Assembly: GCF_024171765.1 (NCBI RefSeq)
Contig: NZ_JAMTCI010000001.1
Coordinates: 682,001-746,000 of the forward strand
Source: Williamsia deligens
GTDB taxonomy: Bacteria; Actinomycetota; Actinomycetes; Mycobacteriales; Mycobacteriaceae
Reading direction: 5' to 3'
DNA length: 64,000 bases
Shown here: one piece after another, positions 37,413 to 45,557 of the stretch
Layout: every line of letters starts with the position of its first letter
Numbering within the stretch: position 1 is the stretch's first letter
Notes under the pieces: model-generated
The model's input: the letters and a program-made list of their open reading frames with translations, nothing else
Database searches by the model: none
Told to the model about the DNA's origin: nothing
Program-made: the position numbers and the translations under genes

Positions 37413-38852
37413 TCATGACCCGGCGTCCGGCGTCACGTCCGACCGCTCGATCAACGCCGTGTTCCGGGCCAGGGCGGGACCGGGCGGCATCAACCTGACG
37501 ATGGGGTACGGCGCCGTGAGCGGGTCCGGCATCCCGAGCGCACCGGTCGCACTCGACGGGACCCCGTACCGCACACCGGTGTCCGCGACGAGGAAGTCCG
37601 ACGCCGTCTGCGCGCTGTCCGGGTCGCTCCCGGTGGTCCGGACGAAGTAGTTCGTGCCCGGCGGCACGTACGAGACGTCGGCACCGAGACCGTCCGCGCG
37701 GGCACCCACCGTCGACACCAGGGTCTTCTGGTCGGCCACCGGGAAATCGGGCTCGAGTGCCAGTCCGACCGTTGCCGCGGTGTCGCCGTCCTTGCGCCAT
37801 CCGAAGCACAGCGCCTTCTGCGACGTCCCCTCCACCTCCGTGGGTGCAGTGTCGGGATAGCCCGCGACGGAGAGCGATTCGACCGGCTGAACCGTGGTGA
37901 TCGCGCTCGGGCTGACCGTGATGGGCTGGCCGCTGGTCGCGACCGACGCGCGGATCAGGTCCGCGACGAACGGCGACACCTTCTGGATCCCGTCGCGGAG
38001 GACGACGTAGAGCTGATCGCCGCCGCCGGCGGCGGTGTCGAGACTGGACACCCGGATGATCGACCCGATCCGGGCACCGTTCAGGCCGAATCTCGACGCG
38101 TCGCCCGCCCCGGGGATCTCCGGCGCCGCGATCGGGCGGGACGGCGGGACCGCATCCAGCAGAGCGGGACTGACCGAGCGGGCGTCCACCGACTGCAGGC
38201 CGAGAGCCTGGCGCACCACGACGTCGTCGGGATCGACCTGCGCGCGGGTGCCGCGGTAGAGGACGTAGCGGTCGTTGCCGCTGCGGACGTACAAGGCGTC
38301 CGACGGACCGAGATCCCGTGCCCCCGGGCCCGGGACCGGCGCGCCCGCGATGACGCCGACGGTCGGGCTGCCGTCGGGGTCTCGGGGCTCGTCGAGACGG
38401 TCGCAGACAGACCACTGCGACACCCCGGGCGCACCCGTCGCCGACAGGTCGCTCGGCGCGCCGGGGATGCCCAGCTGCGCCCCGCGCGGGTAGTCGGCGA
38501 GCACGGAATCGCTGACAGAGGCGGGCTTCTCGGCCTTGCCCGCCACGAGACGCGCCGACGCCAGGTTCAGGGCGGGGTGCAGACGGCCGTCGACGATCAC
38601 GTACAGCTGACCGGACTGCTTGCTCATGACGATCGTCGAGTCGCCCACCGATCCCTGGGGCTTGAAGAAGCCGAGGGCCACGGCACCGCCCACCACCACC
38701 AGCGTCAGGATCAGGCCCACGATCACCGCCTTCACGTGCCCGCCCATGGGGTCGTGGATCATGCGGATGTCGCGCCGGACAAGGGCGTGCTCAAGACGCT
38801 TCAACAGGAAGCGATAGCCGCTCACCTGCGACTTCGTCGTCCGCTGTGCCAT
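37413..38852 (-). CDS. eccB: ESX type VII secretion protein EccB
   Basis: A 479-residue protein with a short cytoplasmic N-terminus (MAQRTTKSQVSGYRFLLKRL), one membrane helix (VKAVIVGLILTLVVVGGAVA, residues about 41-63) and a large extracytoplasmic repeat domain. The opening sequence is a strong family signature. The two conserved cysteines are in WSVCDRL near residue 147 and KALCFGW near 350. ATG 38852 has a GGGGGAGG ribosome site. It converges on the EspG-like gene with a 9-base gap and lies divergently to eccE, which starts 72 bases upstream. Confidence 0.96.
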   Translation of the reverse strand: MAQRTTKSQVSGYRFLLKRLEHALVRRDIRMIHDPMGGHVKAVIVGLILTLVVVGGAVALGFFKPQGSVGDSTIVMSKQSGQLYVIVDGRLHPALNLASARLVAGKAEKPASVSDSVLADYPRGAQLGIPGAPSDLSATGAPGVSQWSVCDRLDEPRDPDGSPTVGVIAGAPVPGPGARDLGPSDALYVRSGNDRYVLYRGTRAQVDPDDVVVRQALGLQSVDARSVSPALLDAVPPSRPIAAPEIPGAGDASRFGLNGARIGSIIRVSSLDTAAGGGDQLYVVLRDGIQKVSPFVADLIRASVATSGQPITVSPSAITTVQPVESLSVAGYPDTAPTEVEGTSQKALCFGWRKDGDTAATVGLALEPDFPVADQKTLVSTVGARADGLGADVSYVPPGTNYFVRTTGSDPDSAQTASDFLVADTGVRYGVPSSATGALGMPDPLTAPYPIVRLMPPGPALARNTALIERSDVTPDAGS

Positions 38853-38911
38853 GGCCTCCCCCGTCCGCGCGCGAGTGCTCCACACCCATTCAGCTGTACA
38901 GAACTGCTGTT

Positions 38912-38917
38912 AAGGTA
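38912..38917 (+). promoter_or_regulatory. Probable -10 element of leaderless eccE
   Basis: TAAGGT fits the actinobacterial TAnnnT -10 form, and six bases separate it from GTG 38924. The transcript would therefore start at the start codon. No ribosome site precedes GTG 38924, in agreement with a leaderless message. Confidence 0.6.
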
Positions 38918-38923
38918 CTGGAC

Positions 38924-40675
38924 GTGGCGCACCCGACTCGGCCCGGCTCCTCGCCCCGAGCGTCTGCTCTCGTCCGGGCGCTCCCCCTCCCGTCGGTGAT
39001 CGCGGCGGAGGTCGTCGCGGTCATCGTGTTCGCGGTGCTGCGCGCCGTCGGGGTGGCCCTGATCCCCACTGCCGTAGCGACCGTCGCGGTCGGGATCATC
39101 GGCGCACTCCTGGCCGTCCGCGCACCGTCGGACATCTCGGTGTACGGCCGGGTCGCCCGTCGTCTCGCCTACCTACGACGGTCGGGACGCACTCCCGATG
39201 ACCCGCCGGTGCCCTTCGATCTCCCCCAGTCCGACGGCACCGCCATCGGACTGCGCTGGGCCGACGACCGTCTCATCACGGTCATCCGCATCGCGCGTCC
39301 CGTCGCACCGACCGCGCTGATCCCGTCGAACACCGTCGTCTCGACCTCCGGGCTGTCGTTGGGTGTGGTCGCGCGGGCGTTGTCGCAGTTCGACATCGAG
39401 CTGGAATCGATCGACGTCGTGGCGCACGGCTGGCGTTCCCGGGCAGCGGCGCACCTGACCGGGCCCTACTCGACGCTGACCGCCAACCTGCCGACCGTCC
39501 CCCAGCAGGACGTCTGGGTGGTGCTGCGTCTGAACCCGCTGCTGTGCCCGGATGCCATCGCCGCGCGCGGTGGCGGCCCGACGGGTGTCCTGCGCACCGC
39601 CGTCACGGCGACCCGGCGGGTCGCCAACCACCTCGCACACGAGGGGTACCGGCCCTCCATCCTCTCCGCGGCCGGGATCACCGCGATGGGTGCACAACTC
39701 GTGGACCATGCCCAGGTCGACGACGCCGCCGAGGGGTGGACGTCCATCGCGGACGGGTCGTACTCCACCACCTGCTACGCCGTCACCCGCACCGTCGACG
39801 CGGATCTCAGCACCGACATCTGGACGACCCCCAGCCTCTCGACCACCTGCGCCACCCGCCTGCGCCGTGAGGGAGCCGGGTACGAGCTGTCAACGGTGGT
39901 CCGGTACTCGACGGTCGGCGACCTCACCCTCTCGCCCCCGGCGGAACTGCGACGGCTCGACGGGCACCAACGCGCCGCTCTCGCACGGACTCTCCCCGCC
40001 GGCCGCGACAGCATCTCCGCGCTCCCGCGCGACGTCCTGGATCTCGACGCCCTCGACGAGATCCGCGTCGTCGACGGCGGTCACGGCCAGTTGTTCGGCG
40101 CGAACGCCTCCGGGGACGCGATCGCGATCCCGCTCTTCGGATCCGACGTGCGTCGTGTCGACGTCTACGGCTCGGCGTTCCTCACGCAGCAGATCGTGGT
40201 GCGCGCCATCGCCGTCGGTGCCCGTGTCGTCATCCGCACCGACCGACCGGACACCTGGGCCGCGCTGGTCGCCAACGTCAACGACCCCCGCACGCTGTTC
40301 ATGTTCGGGTCGCCCATCGAGCAGCGCAGTTCGATCGCGCAGTACTCGCTGTGCATCCTCGACGCCCGCGAGGCCACGGAGGACCCCACGGTCGGCACCC
40401 AGCTGCGTGTCCACCGCACCGCCGGCATCCCCGAACGGCTCGACGAGACATCGGATGTCGCGATCTACCAGGACACCCGCGACCAGTCACGCGCCTACAT
40501 CGTCACCCGCACCGAGACGTGCGCCGCGACACTGGTCGCGCTCCCGTCGGAGGGTGCACTCATCGACGGCGGTCGTCCCGTACGGCGCCCGCAGCAGGCA
40601 CCCGCGCCAGTCGGTGGTGGACAACCCGCTCCCTCCCAGGACCGCCGCAGTCGCCACTCACTGGGCGAGGGCTGA
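38924..40675 (+). CDS. eccE: ESX type VII secretion protein EccE
   Basis: A 583-residue protein with two adjacent N-terminal membrane helices (AAEVVAVIVFAVLRAVGVAL, then TAVATVAVGIIGALLAV) and a large soluble domain, the EccE layout. Characteristic residues follow: APSDISVYGRVARRLAYLRR and WADDRLITVIRIARP. The C-terminal 35 residues are Pro/Gln/Arg-rich and low complexity. GTG 38924 was chosen over upstream in-frame ATG 38846 because of the TAAGGT -10 element just before it and the absence of family residues further upstream. It is divergent from eccB and ends 39 bases before a strong hairpin. EccE marks this as an ESX-1/2/3/5-type system rather than classic ESX-4. Confidence 0.92.
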   Translation: MAHPTRPGSSPRASALVRALPLPSVIAAEVVAVIVFAVLRAVGVALIPTAVATVAVGIIGALLAVRAPSDISVYGRVARRLAYLRRSGRTPDDPPVPFDLPQSDGTAIGLRWADDRLITVIRIARPVAPTALIPSNTVVSTSGLSLGVVARALSQFDIELESIDVVAHGWRSRAAAHLTGPYSTLTANLPTVPQQDVWVVLRLNPLLCPDAIAARGGGPTGVLRTAVTATRRVANHLAHEGYRPSILSAAGITAMGAQLVDHAQVDDAAEGWTSIADGSYSTTCYAVTRTVDADLSTDIWTTPSLSTTCATRLRREGAGYELSTVVRYSTVGDLTLSPPAELRRLDGHQRAALARTLPAGRDSISALPRDVLDLDALDEIRVVDGGHGQLFGANASGDAIAIPLFGSDVRRVDVYGSAFLTQQIVVRAIAVGARVVIRTDRPDTWAALVANVNDPRTLFMFGSPIEQRSSIAQYSLCILDAREATEDPTVGTQLRVHRTAGIPERLDETSDVAIYQDTRDQSRAYIVTRTETCAATLVALPSEGALIDGGRPVRRPQQAPAPVGGGQPAPSQDRRSRHSLGEG

Positions 40676-40714
40676 CACTGCGCTCCATCACCGACGACGG
40701 CGCACCACCAACGA

Positions 40715-40754
40715 CGACGGGCGGTGCACCGGATGTCCGGTGCACCGCCCGTCG
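40715..40754. terminator. Perfect 19-bp hairpin between convergent eccE and esx genes
   Basis: CGACGGGCGGTGCACCGGA (40715-40733), a 2-base loop, then its exact reverse complement (40736-40754). It lies between the eccE stop (40675) and the stop of the last leftward esx gene (40772), so it can end transcription from both sides. There is no T-run, as is usual for actinobacterial hairpin terminators. Confidence 0.85.
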
Positions 40755-40771
40755 CGGTGAGATGGTGTGGC

Positions 40772-41077
40772 TCAGGCGTTGAAGGTCCGGGCAACCGCAC
40801 GCTCGGTGTCGGACATGTTGCCCTGACCGTCGCTCGCGGCGCGGATGATCTGGGCGAGGACACCCTGGATCTCGGTGACGTCGCTGGTCCACTTCTGGTG
40901 CACGGCCCGGAAGGACGCAGCGGCCTCGGACTGGGGATCCCAGCTCTGCTCGATCTTGGTGCGGATCTGCTGCATCTCTTCGTTCAGCTGGTTGAACTGG
41001 CCCATCTTCGAGTGGATCTCCCCGAGGAGATGCGTCAGCTGGCCGGTGTTGTAGACGATGAGTCCGTCTGCGCTCAT
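40772..41077 (-). CDS. WXG100-family protein with WDP variant
   Basis: A 101-residue helical-hairpin protein of the EsxA/CFP-10 group. The turn reads SWDPQS, so the third motif position is Pro rather than Gly. The C-terminus SDTERAVARTF has no YxxxD/E signal. It follows the other WXG100 gene by 47 bases on the same strand, the usual arrangement for an obligate heterodimer. The partner carries both WAG and YSSTD, so this subunit may be exported only as part of the pair (inference). ATG 41077 follows AAAGGT. Confidence 0.88.
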   Translation of the reverse strand: MSADGLIVYNTGQLTHLLGEIHSKMGQFNQLNEEMQQIRTKIEQSWDPQSEAAASFRAVHQKWTSDVTEIQGVLAQIIRAASDGQGNMSDTERAVARTFNA

Positions 41078-41124
41078 GGTGTCGAGACCTTTCTGGGTGT
41101 CGCCGGGGTGAGGGGTCGGGAGGA

Positions 41125-41448
41125 TCAGAGGTTGAGGCCGCCGCCGGCGCTGCGCAGGCCGGCCGAGGCGTCGGAGTCGGTGCTGGAGTAGTTCTTCGTG
41201 CCCGCGTTGACGCTCTGCAGGACCTCCTGCATGGTCTGCTGCAGCTTGGTCGACCCCTCCTGGTAGCGGGCGTTCACGTTCTGGAACTCCCGCGACGCGT
41301 CGCCGGCCCAGATGGACGCGCCACCGGCCTCCTGCACGACCGCGGCGGTCTGGTTGAGCGTCGTCCGCATGTGCTCCTGGAGGGACTCGGCCTGCTGCCG
41401 CAGCTGGTCGACTGACCCGGTGTCGATATTGGTGCCCTGATTGGCCAT
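41125..41448 (-). CDS. WXG100-family protein with WAG turn and YxxxD signal
   Basis: A 107-residue EsxB-like protein. The helix turn has SIWAGDAS (WxG) near residue 47, and the C-terminal end has NYSSTDSDA, a YxxxD/E secretion signal, followed by a Gly/Leu-rich tail of 14 residues. It should pair with the WDP protein encoded just downstream. ATG 41448 follows GGAAGAG. It is preceded by the EspG-like gene in the order PE, PPE, EspG, then the esx pair. Confidence 0.92.
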   Translation of the reverse strand: MANQGTNIDTGSVDQLRQQAESLQEHMRTTLNQTAAVVQEAGGASIWAGDASREFQNVNARYQEGSTKLQQTMQEVLQSVNAGTKNYSSTDSDASAGLRSAGGGLNL

Positions 41449-41533
41449 CAGATCTCTTCCTTCGTCGTGTCCGATTCACGGACGCCTGTGGTGTGGCGGA
41501 GGAGGTTCCCCCACCGATCCCAGCCGGCGGTCA

Positions 41534-42322
41534 TCAGACGCCCCCGGGAAGTGTGTGTGCGAGCTGTCGCAACGCGGACGCGACGCGGGCGCCGTCGCCG
41601 GCGCCGATGGACGTCCACCGCTCACCGGACACCGACGGGGTCGCCACCGACAGCACCCGTCCGCGGGCGGTGTCGAAGACAGCGATCACCGATCGCTGTG
41701 CGGCGTCGTCGGCGCGGGCGACGATCTCGGTCTGTCCGACGCAGTCCACCAGGGTCGCCGCGAGCCGACGCGCGGCCGGCTCAGGCTGACCGAGGGCGAA
41801 GAAGGCTGCGGCGTAGTCGGTCTCATCCGCGCACGAGCGCAAAGTGGTGTCGAGGACGTCGCTCGGGACACGCAGCTCGGGCACATCCGCGCCCGGCGCC
41901 TCCCCGATCAACGCCACGATCTCCGACCTCACGAGGCGGGCGTCGTCACCGGCGACGACCTCCCGCACCGCGAAGGCATCGCCGTTGCGGGACAGCAGGA
42001 ACCTGCGGTCGGCCGAGGCGACGATGCACACGCGCAGGATCTGGGTGACGTCGACTCGTCGCATCTCCACGATCCAGTCGGCGACAGCGGCCGCGATGAG
42101 GATGGACCGAACGTGCAGGTCGACGTTGCCGGCGTCGTCGATGACGTCGCGTGCTTCCAGAGCCGCGCGCGCGTCGTCTCGCGACTGCGCCGTGAGTCCG
42201 TCGTCGGGCGTCTCCTCGATCCGCAACACCGTCGGCATGGTCTGCAGTGCGAGAGCGTCACAGAGGGTGAGGATCTCGACGAGCGAGAAGCGGTGGACCA
42301 CATCGGTGTCGATGACCATCAC
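41534..42322 (-). CDS. espG: EspG-family chaperone-like protein
   Basis: A soluble 262-residue protein with no signal peptide. The opening FSLVEILTLCDALALQTMPT, the middle ALEARDVIDDAGNVDLHV, RVCIVASADRRFLLSRNGD and the closing SVIAVFDTARGRVLSV follow the EspG pattern I know from mycobacteria. EspG binds the exposed hydrophobic tip of the PPE partner and keeps PE/PPE pairs soluble before export. GTG 42322 overlaps the PPE stop; ATG 42319 is equally possible. Its position directly after a PPE gene strengthens the call. Confidence 0.7.
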   Translation of the reverse strand: MMVIDTDVVHRFSLVEILTLCDALALQTMPTVLRIEETPDDGLTAQSRDDARAALEARDVIDDAGNVDLHVRSILIAAAVADWIVEMRRVDVTQILRVCIVASADRRFLLSRNGDAFAVREVVAGDDARLVRSEIVALIGEAPGADVPELRVPSDVLDTTLRSCADETDYAAAFFALGQPEPAARRLAATLVDCVGQTEIVARADDAAQRSVIAVFDTARGRVLSVATPSVSGERWTSIGAGDGARVASALRQLAHTLPGGV

Positions 42323-43269
42323 GCTCCCTCCCGATCCGAGACGCCCAGGACAGGGGGTGCGGCGTCCACGTGACCGTCGGCGACGGCCTCCTGTACAGAA
42401 TCATAGTTCGTGCCGGCGACCGGTGCCGTGGGGACACCGGAGTGCGACGCCGACGCCATCGGGGCGACGGGTGCGACGGCAGGCCCACCGGCCACCGTGG
42501 TGGCACCCTGATCCACCACCGACACCTCCTCGCTCACGACGCCCTGGCCCGCGGCGCGGGATGTCTGCGTCACGTACTCATTGGACGCACGCGCGACCGG
42601 AGTGGTTCCACTCATCGCCGCGATGGCCACCATGGCGCCCTGGGCGGCGGCGACCGCGGCCGAATCCTGTTCCGCGAGGCCCGCTTGCGCGGCATCGCGG
42701 TTCGCCGCGGCCGCCGGTGCGTGGACGAGACCCGCGGGCACCCTCGCCGGCTCCCACGGCCTGGCGACGGGCGTCGTGGCCTCCTCGTAGGTCTCCATCA
42801 CCCGTGAGGCCTGCGCCTTCATGCCCATCGCCTGCTCGTCGAGCTTCGCGATGCCCCCGGCGATCAACGCCGACGGTTGCGCCGTCACCGCCTTCAACGC
42901 GGTCTCCATCTGGCCCACCGCGGCGATCACGTGGGCATCGGGCATGGCGGCGACGGCGACGGTGTGGGCGATGGCCTGTCGCTCAGCGGCTTTCGCGTTC
43001 GCACGGGCGTCGTCGCCGACAGCGGTGACCCAGGCGCTGAGCTTGTCGATGGCGGCGAGAACCCCCGAGCGTGTCGACCCGGTCCAGCCGTCGTCGACGA
43101 TCTTGCGGACCGCTGCGAACTCCTCCCGGAGCTCGTGGAGGCTCGCGGCGACGGATCCCCATGCGAGGGCGGCCTCGAACATCGGGCGCTCGCCGGCGCC
43201 GGCCGAGAGCTGACGGCTCAGCTCCTCGGCCGGCCGCACCTCCCACCGCACACCGGTGAATCCGACCAT
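42319..43269 (-). CDS. PPE-family-like ESX substrate
   Basis: A 316-residue protein. Residues about 1-170 form the helical PPE domain: it opens VGFTGVRWEVRPAEELSRQL, and the WxG turn is DGWTGSTRSG near residue 61. The conserved helix is NAKAAERQAIAHTVAVAAMP near 92. The literal Pro-Pro-Glu motif is absent (RPAEE is in its place), as in many non-mycobacterial PPE proteins. The C-terminal 120 residues are Ala/Val/Pro-rich and disordered. ATG 43269 lies 68 bases after the PE-like gene, and its stop overlaps the EspG start. Confidence 0.8.
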   Translation of the reverse strand: MVGFTGVRWEVRPAEELSRQLSAGAGERPMFEAALAWGSVAASLHELREEFAAVRKIVDDGWTGSTRSGVLAAIDKLSAWVTAVGDDARANAKAAERQAIAHTVAVAAMPDAHVIAAVGQMETALKAVTAQPSALIAGGIAKLDEQAMGMKAQASRVMETYEEATTPVARPWEPARVPAGLVHAPAAAANRDAAQAGLAEQDSAAVAAAQGAMVAIAAMSGTTPVARASNEYVTQTSRAAGQGVVSEEVSVVDQGATTVAGGPAVAPVAPMASASHSGVPTAPVAGTNYDSVQEAVADGHVDAAPPVLGVSDREGA

Positions 43270-43286
43270 TGCCCCTCAGTCCTCTC

Positions 43287-43314
43287 GATCAGCGATCAGC
43301 TATCAGCGATCAGT
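43287..43314 (-). repeat. Four 7-base tandem repeats in the PE-PPE spacer
   Basis: GATCAGC at 43287-43293 and 43294-43300, TATCAGC at 43301-43307 and GATCAGT at 43308-43314. They occupy 28 bases of the 68-base untranslated gap between the PE stop and the PPE ribosome site. The 7-base period makes the array prone to slippage without touching either reading frame. Confidence 0.85.
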
Positions 43315-43337
43315 CACGCGCACAGGCGATCCGGAAC

Positions 43338-43640
43338 TCAGAGTCCGGAGAGCTCCGACGCGACCGTGGCGTCGGTCGTCGCGATGGTCGCGGACCCGTC
43401 ACGCAGCGCGGCGGCGACGTCGCGGATACCCGCGACACCCTTGACGATCTCGGCGTCGAAGGAGTCCGCGGACGCGGTGAACGACGCCGAGGCCGCACGC
43501 GAGACCTCGTCGGAGCCGGCGGGTGCGGTCCGCAGGTCGTCGCCGTGGGTCGCGACCGTGCGCTCGAGCTCGGCGGCGATGGCCTCGAGACGGCTCACGG
43601 CCTTGCGCAGGTGGGCCGGGTCGACGGCGATGTCACTCAT
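43338..43640 (-). CDS. PE-family-like ESX substrate
   Basis: A 100-residue helical-hairpin protein. The sequence AVDPAHLRKAVSRLEAIAAE, then PAGSDEVSRAASASFTASAD, matches the PE domain, including its conserved DEVS segment. Near the C-terminus the usual YxxxD signal is replaced by IATTD, so Tyr is Ile here. ATG 43640 has a GAAGGAG ribosome site. Next downstream is the PPE-like gene, so this is its probable heterodimer partner. Confidence 0.78.
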   Translation of the reverse strand: MSDIAVDPAHLRKAVSRLEAIAAELERTVATHGDDLRTAPAGSDEVSRAASASFTASADSFDAEIVKGVAGIRDVAAALRDGSATIATTDATVASELSGL

Positions 43641-43666
43641 GAGTTCTCCTTCGGGACGATGGATGG

Positions 43667-44992
43667 TCAGCTGTCGAGCTCGTCGGGGCTGTCCCAGACC
43701 GACTGTGCGGCACTCGGTTCGACACCACCGAGCACCGATGGCGCAGCGCTGGGGCTCTCACCGACCACCTCGTCGGCGTGGCGGGCGTCCACCGAGGTCT
43801 CCCGGTCGGCCGCATGGGCACTGCTGCTCGAGGCCGACGCCCCGGCACCCGCCGCGCCCATCGGCATCCCGGCGGGACCGACCGCGCTCGTCGTCGTGGT
43901 GGCGGTGCGCCCGGTGACCACCTCGTCCTGGTTCGAGGCCGACCCACCGGCGCGTGTGGGTCCGATCGGCGCGTCGGCGGGACGGGTGCCGAGTGGGGCG
44001 TTCGCCCCGCCCCCGGCGCCACCGAGACCGCCGACCCCACCGAACCCCGCAGCGCCGCCGGCGCCCCCTCCGGGACCACCGCCACCGGGGCCGGGCCCGG
44101 CTGTCTCGGCGCGGACGTCGAGCTTGTCCGAGGCGGCGGCGAGGCGGCCGGACAGCGAGGCGCGGCCCAGTCCACCGCCGATGCCACCCCCACCCACGGC
44201 ACCCATGATCGACTGCACCGGGCTGGTGACGGCCTGGACCGCCGACGAGGCCATCCCCGGGACCGCGGCGGCGGCCTGCGGCGCCGCGGTGATCGGGACG
44301 GGGTGGCCCGCGAAGGTCATGTTGGCGGTGTGCGCGGTCAGTTCCGCACGGGTCTCGGCCACCACCGCGAGACCTTCACTGAGATGTGCGGTGGCCGACG
44401 CGATGATGCCGGCCTGCCCGATGGGCGTGATCGCCGCCGGGATGAGAGGGGCGAGCGACGCCGCGAAGCTGGCGATGACACCCTGCAGCAGCGCGACACC
44501 CTTGCCGACCGTCGCGGTCGCGGTCGCGACGATGCGCGAGATGTCCGCGCTCTGACCGCCGGTCTCGACGTTGTTGACGTTGGCCTGTGTCCCGGTCGCC
44601 ATGGCCGCGGACCCGCCGGCCCCCGCCCACAGCGGCATGACCGTCGACATCGCCTGCGACAGGACGCCGAAGACGCTCTCGAACGCCTTCTGCAGCCCGT
44701 CGAAGAGCTGGGTCGGGTCGAAGGGGGCATTCGCCATCGACCCCGAACCGAATCCGGACAGCAGGTCGGTCAGCGGCCTGAACAGCGACGCGAGGTCGAT
44801 CGTCGGCAGCGGCGGCATGGCGGGCAGCGGAGGCATCTGCGGCATCGGGGGCAACGGCGGGAGGCCGAGGTGTTTGCCCAGGATGTCGCCAACCGGCATG
44901 TGGAGCAGCGGCGCGACGCCGCTGTGCTCCAGCATGTCCAGAACTGTGGGGCCGTGTCCGGGTGCCGGCGCGTGGCCCGCACCCTCGGTCAC
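43667..44992 (-). CDS. Ala/Gly/Pro-rich probable ESX-secreted protein (EspA/EspB-like)
   Basis: A 441-residue protein with no signal peptide and no tyrosine. A proline-rich stretch (LPPLPPMPQMPPLPAM) lies at about residues 44-60. A helical region follows, with a WxG-like turn PLWAGAGGSA near residue 121 and Ala-rich helices to about 250. The last 190 residues are Gly-rich and then Ser/Asp-rich and disordered. The GTG start overlaps the stop of the EspC-like gene (GTGA). The pair recalls the EspA/EspC arrangement of ESX-1 (inference), and the absence of its own YxxxD suggests piggyback export. Confidence 0.65.
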   Translation of the reverse strand: MTEGAGHAPAPGHGPTVLDMLEHSGVAPLLHMPVGDILGKHLGLPPLPPMPQMPPLPAMPPLPTIDLASLFRPLTDLLSGFGSGSMANAPFDPTQLFDGLQKAFESVFGVLSQAMSTVMPLWAGAGGSAAMATGTQANVNNVETGGQSADISRIVATATATVGKGVALLQGVIASFAASLAPLIPAAITPIGQAGIIASATAHLSEGLAVVAETRAELTAHTANMTFAGHPVPITAAPQAAAAVPGMASSAVQAVTSPVQSIMGAVGGGGIGGGLGRASLSGRLAAASDKLDVRAETAGPGPGGGGPGGGAGGAAGFGGVGGLGGAGGGANAPLGTRPADAPIGPTRAGGSASNQDEVVTGRTATTTTSAVGPAGMPMGAAGAGASASSSSAHAADRETSVDARHADEVVGESPSAAPSVLGGVEPSAAQSVWDSPDELDS

Positions 44993-45306
44993 AGCGGCGT
45001 GCTCGCCGAGTTCAGCGCGTGGCGGGTGTCGCCGTCGGTGCCCTCGTAGTTCGCAGCGGAGGCGAACGCCGATGCGGCACTGCCCTGGTGGACGGCGACC
45101 AGCGCGGCCGTCGACACCGCGTTGGCGAACTGCGCCCCGCCGAAACTGGCGAGGAAGTCCTGCCCGATGAGGCCGAACACGGGCACCATGACCGCGACGT
45201 TGGCCGCGAGGTCCATGGCCCCGGCGCTGTCGATCGCCGCGCCGACCGCGGACACCGTGGTCCCGTATGCGCGGATCGCGTCGGGCTCGACGGAGAGATT
45301 CGTCAT
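44989..45306 (-). CDS. EspC-like (DUF2580-type) small secreted protein
   Basis: A 105-residue helical protein. It begins TNLSVEPDAIRAYGTTV, as in EspC/DUF2580 proteins, and near the C-terminus carries NYEGTDGDT, a YxxxD secretion signal. A hydrophobic middle (VAVMVPVFGLIGQDFLASFG) would form the hairpin core. ATG 45306 has an AGGGGGT ribosome site. It overlaps the downstream Ala/Gly-rich partner gene. The 251-base gap upstream to the divergent gene at 45558 holds both promoters and shows nothing else. Confidence 0.75.
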   Translation of the reverse strand: MTNLSVEPDAIRAYGTTVSAVGAAIDSAGAMDLAANVAVMVPVFGLIGQDFLASFGGAQFANAVSTAALVAVHQGSAASAFASAANYEGTDGDTRHALNSASTPL

Positions 45307-45557
45307 CGTGGTACGACCCCCTGGTCTCGACGTAGCGTCGGACGCCTGTCCGACGCCCGGGTGGAGCCTATCCGACTCCGGACGGGTCTTCCACACGATC
45401 GTTAGAGATCTTCATCATCTCGAACGGTTGCTCATGTCGTAGGACGCGGAGCACCGCCGATCGGTTCCATCCCGTCCGACATCTCTGTGCCACGGCGCCT
45501 GTGGACAAGCCCCCGACACCTCCTGCCCGGACACTCGTGCAATGCCATCATGGGCGC

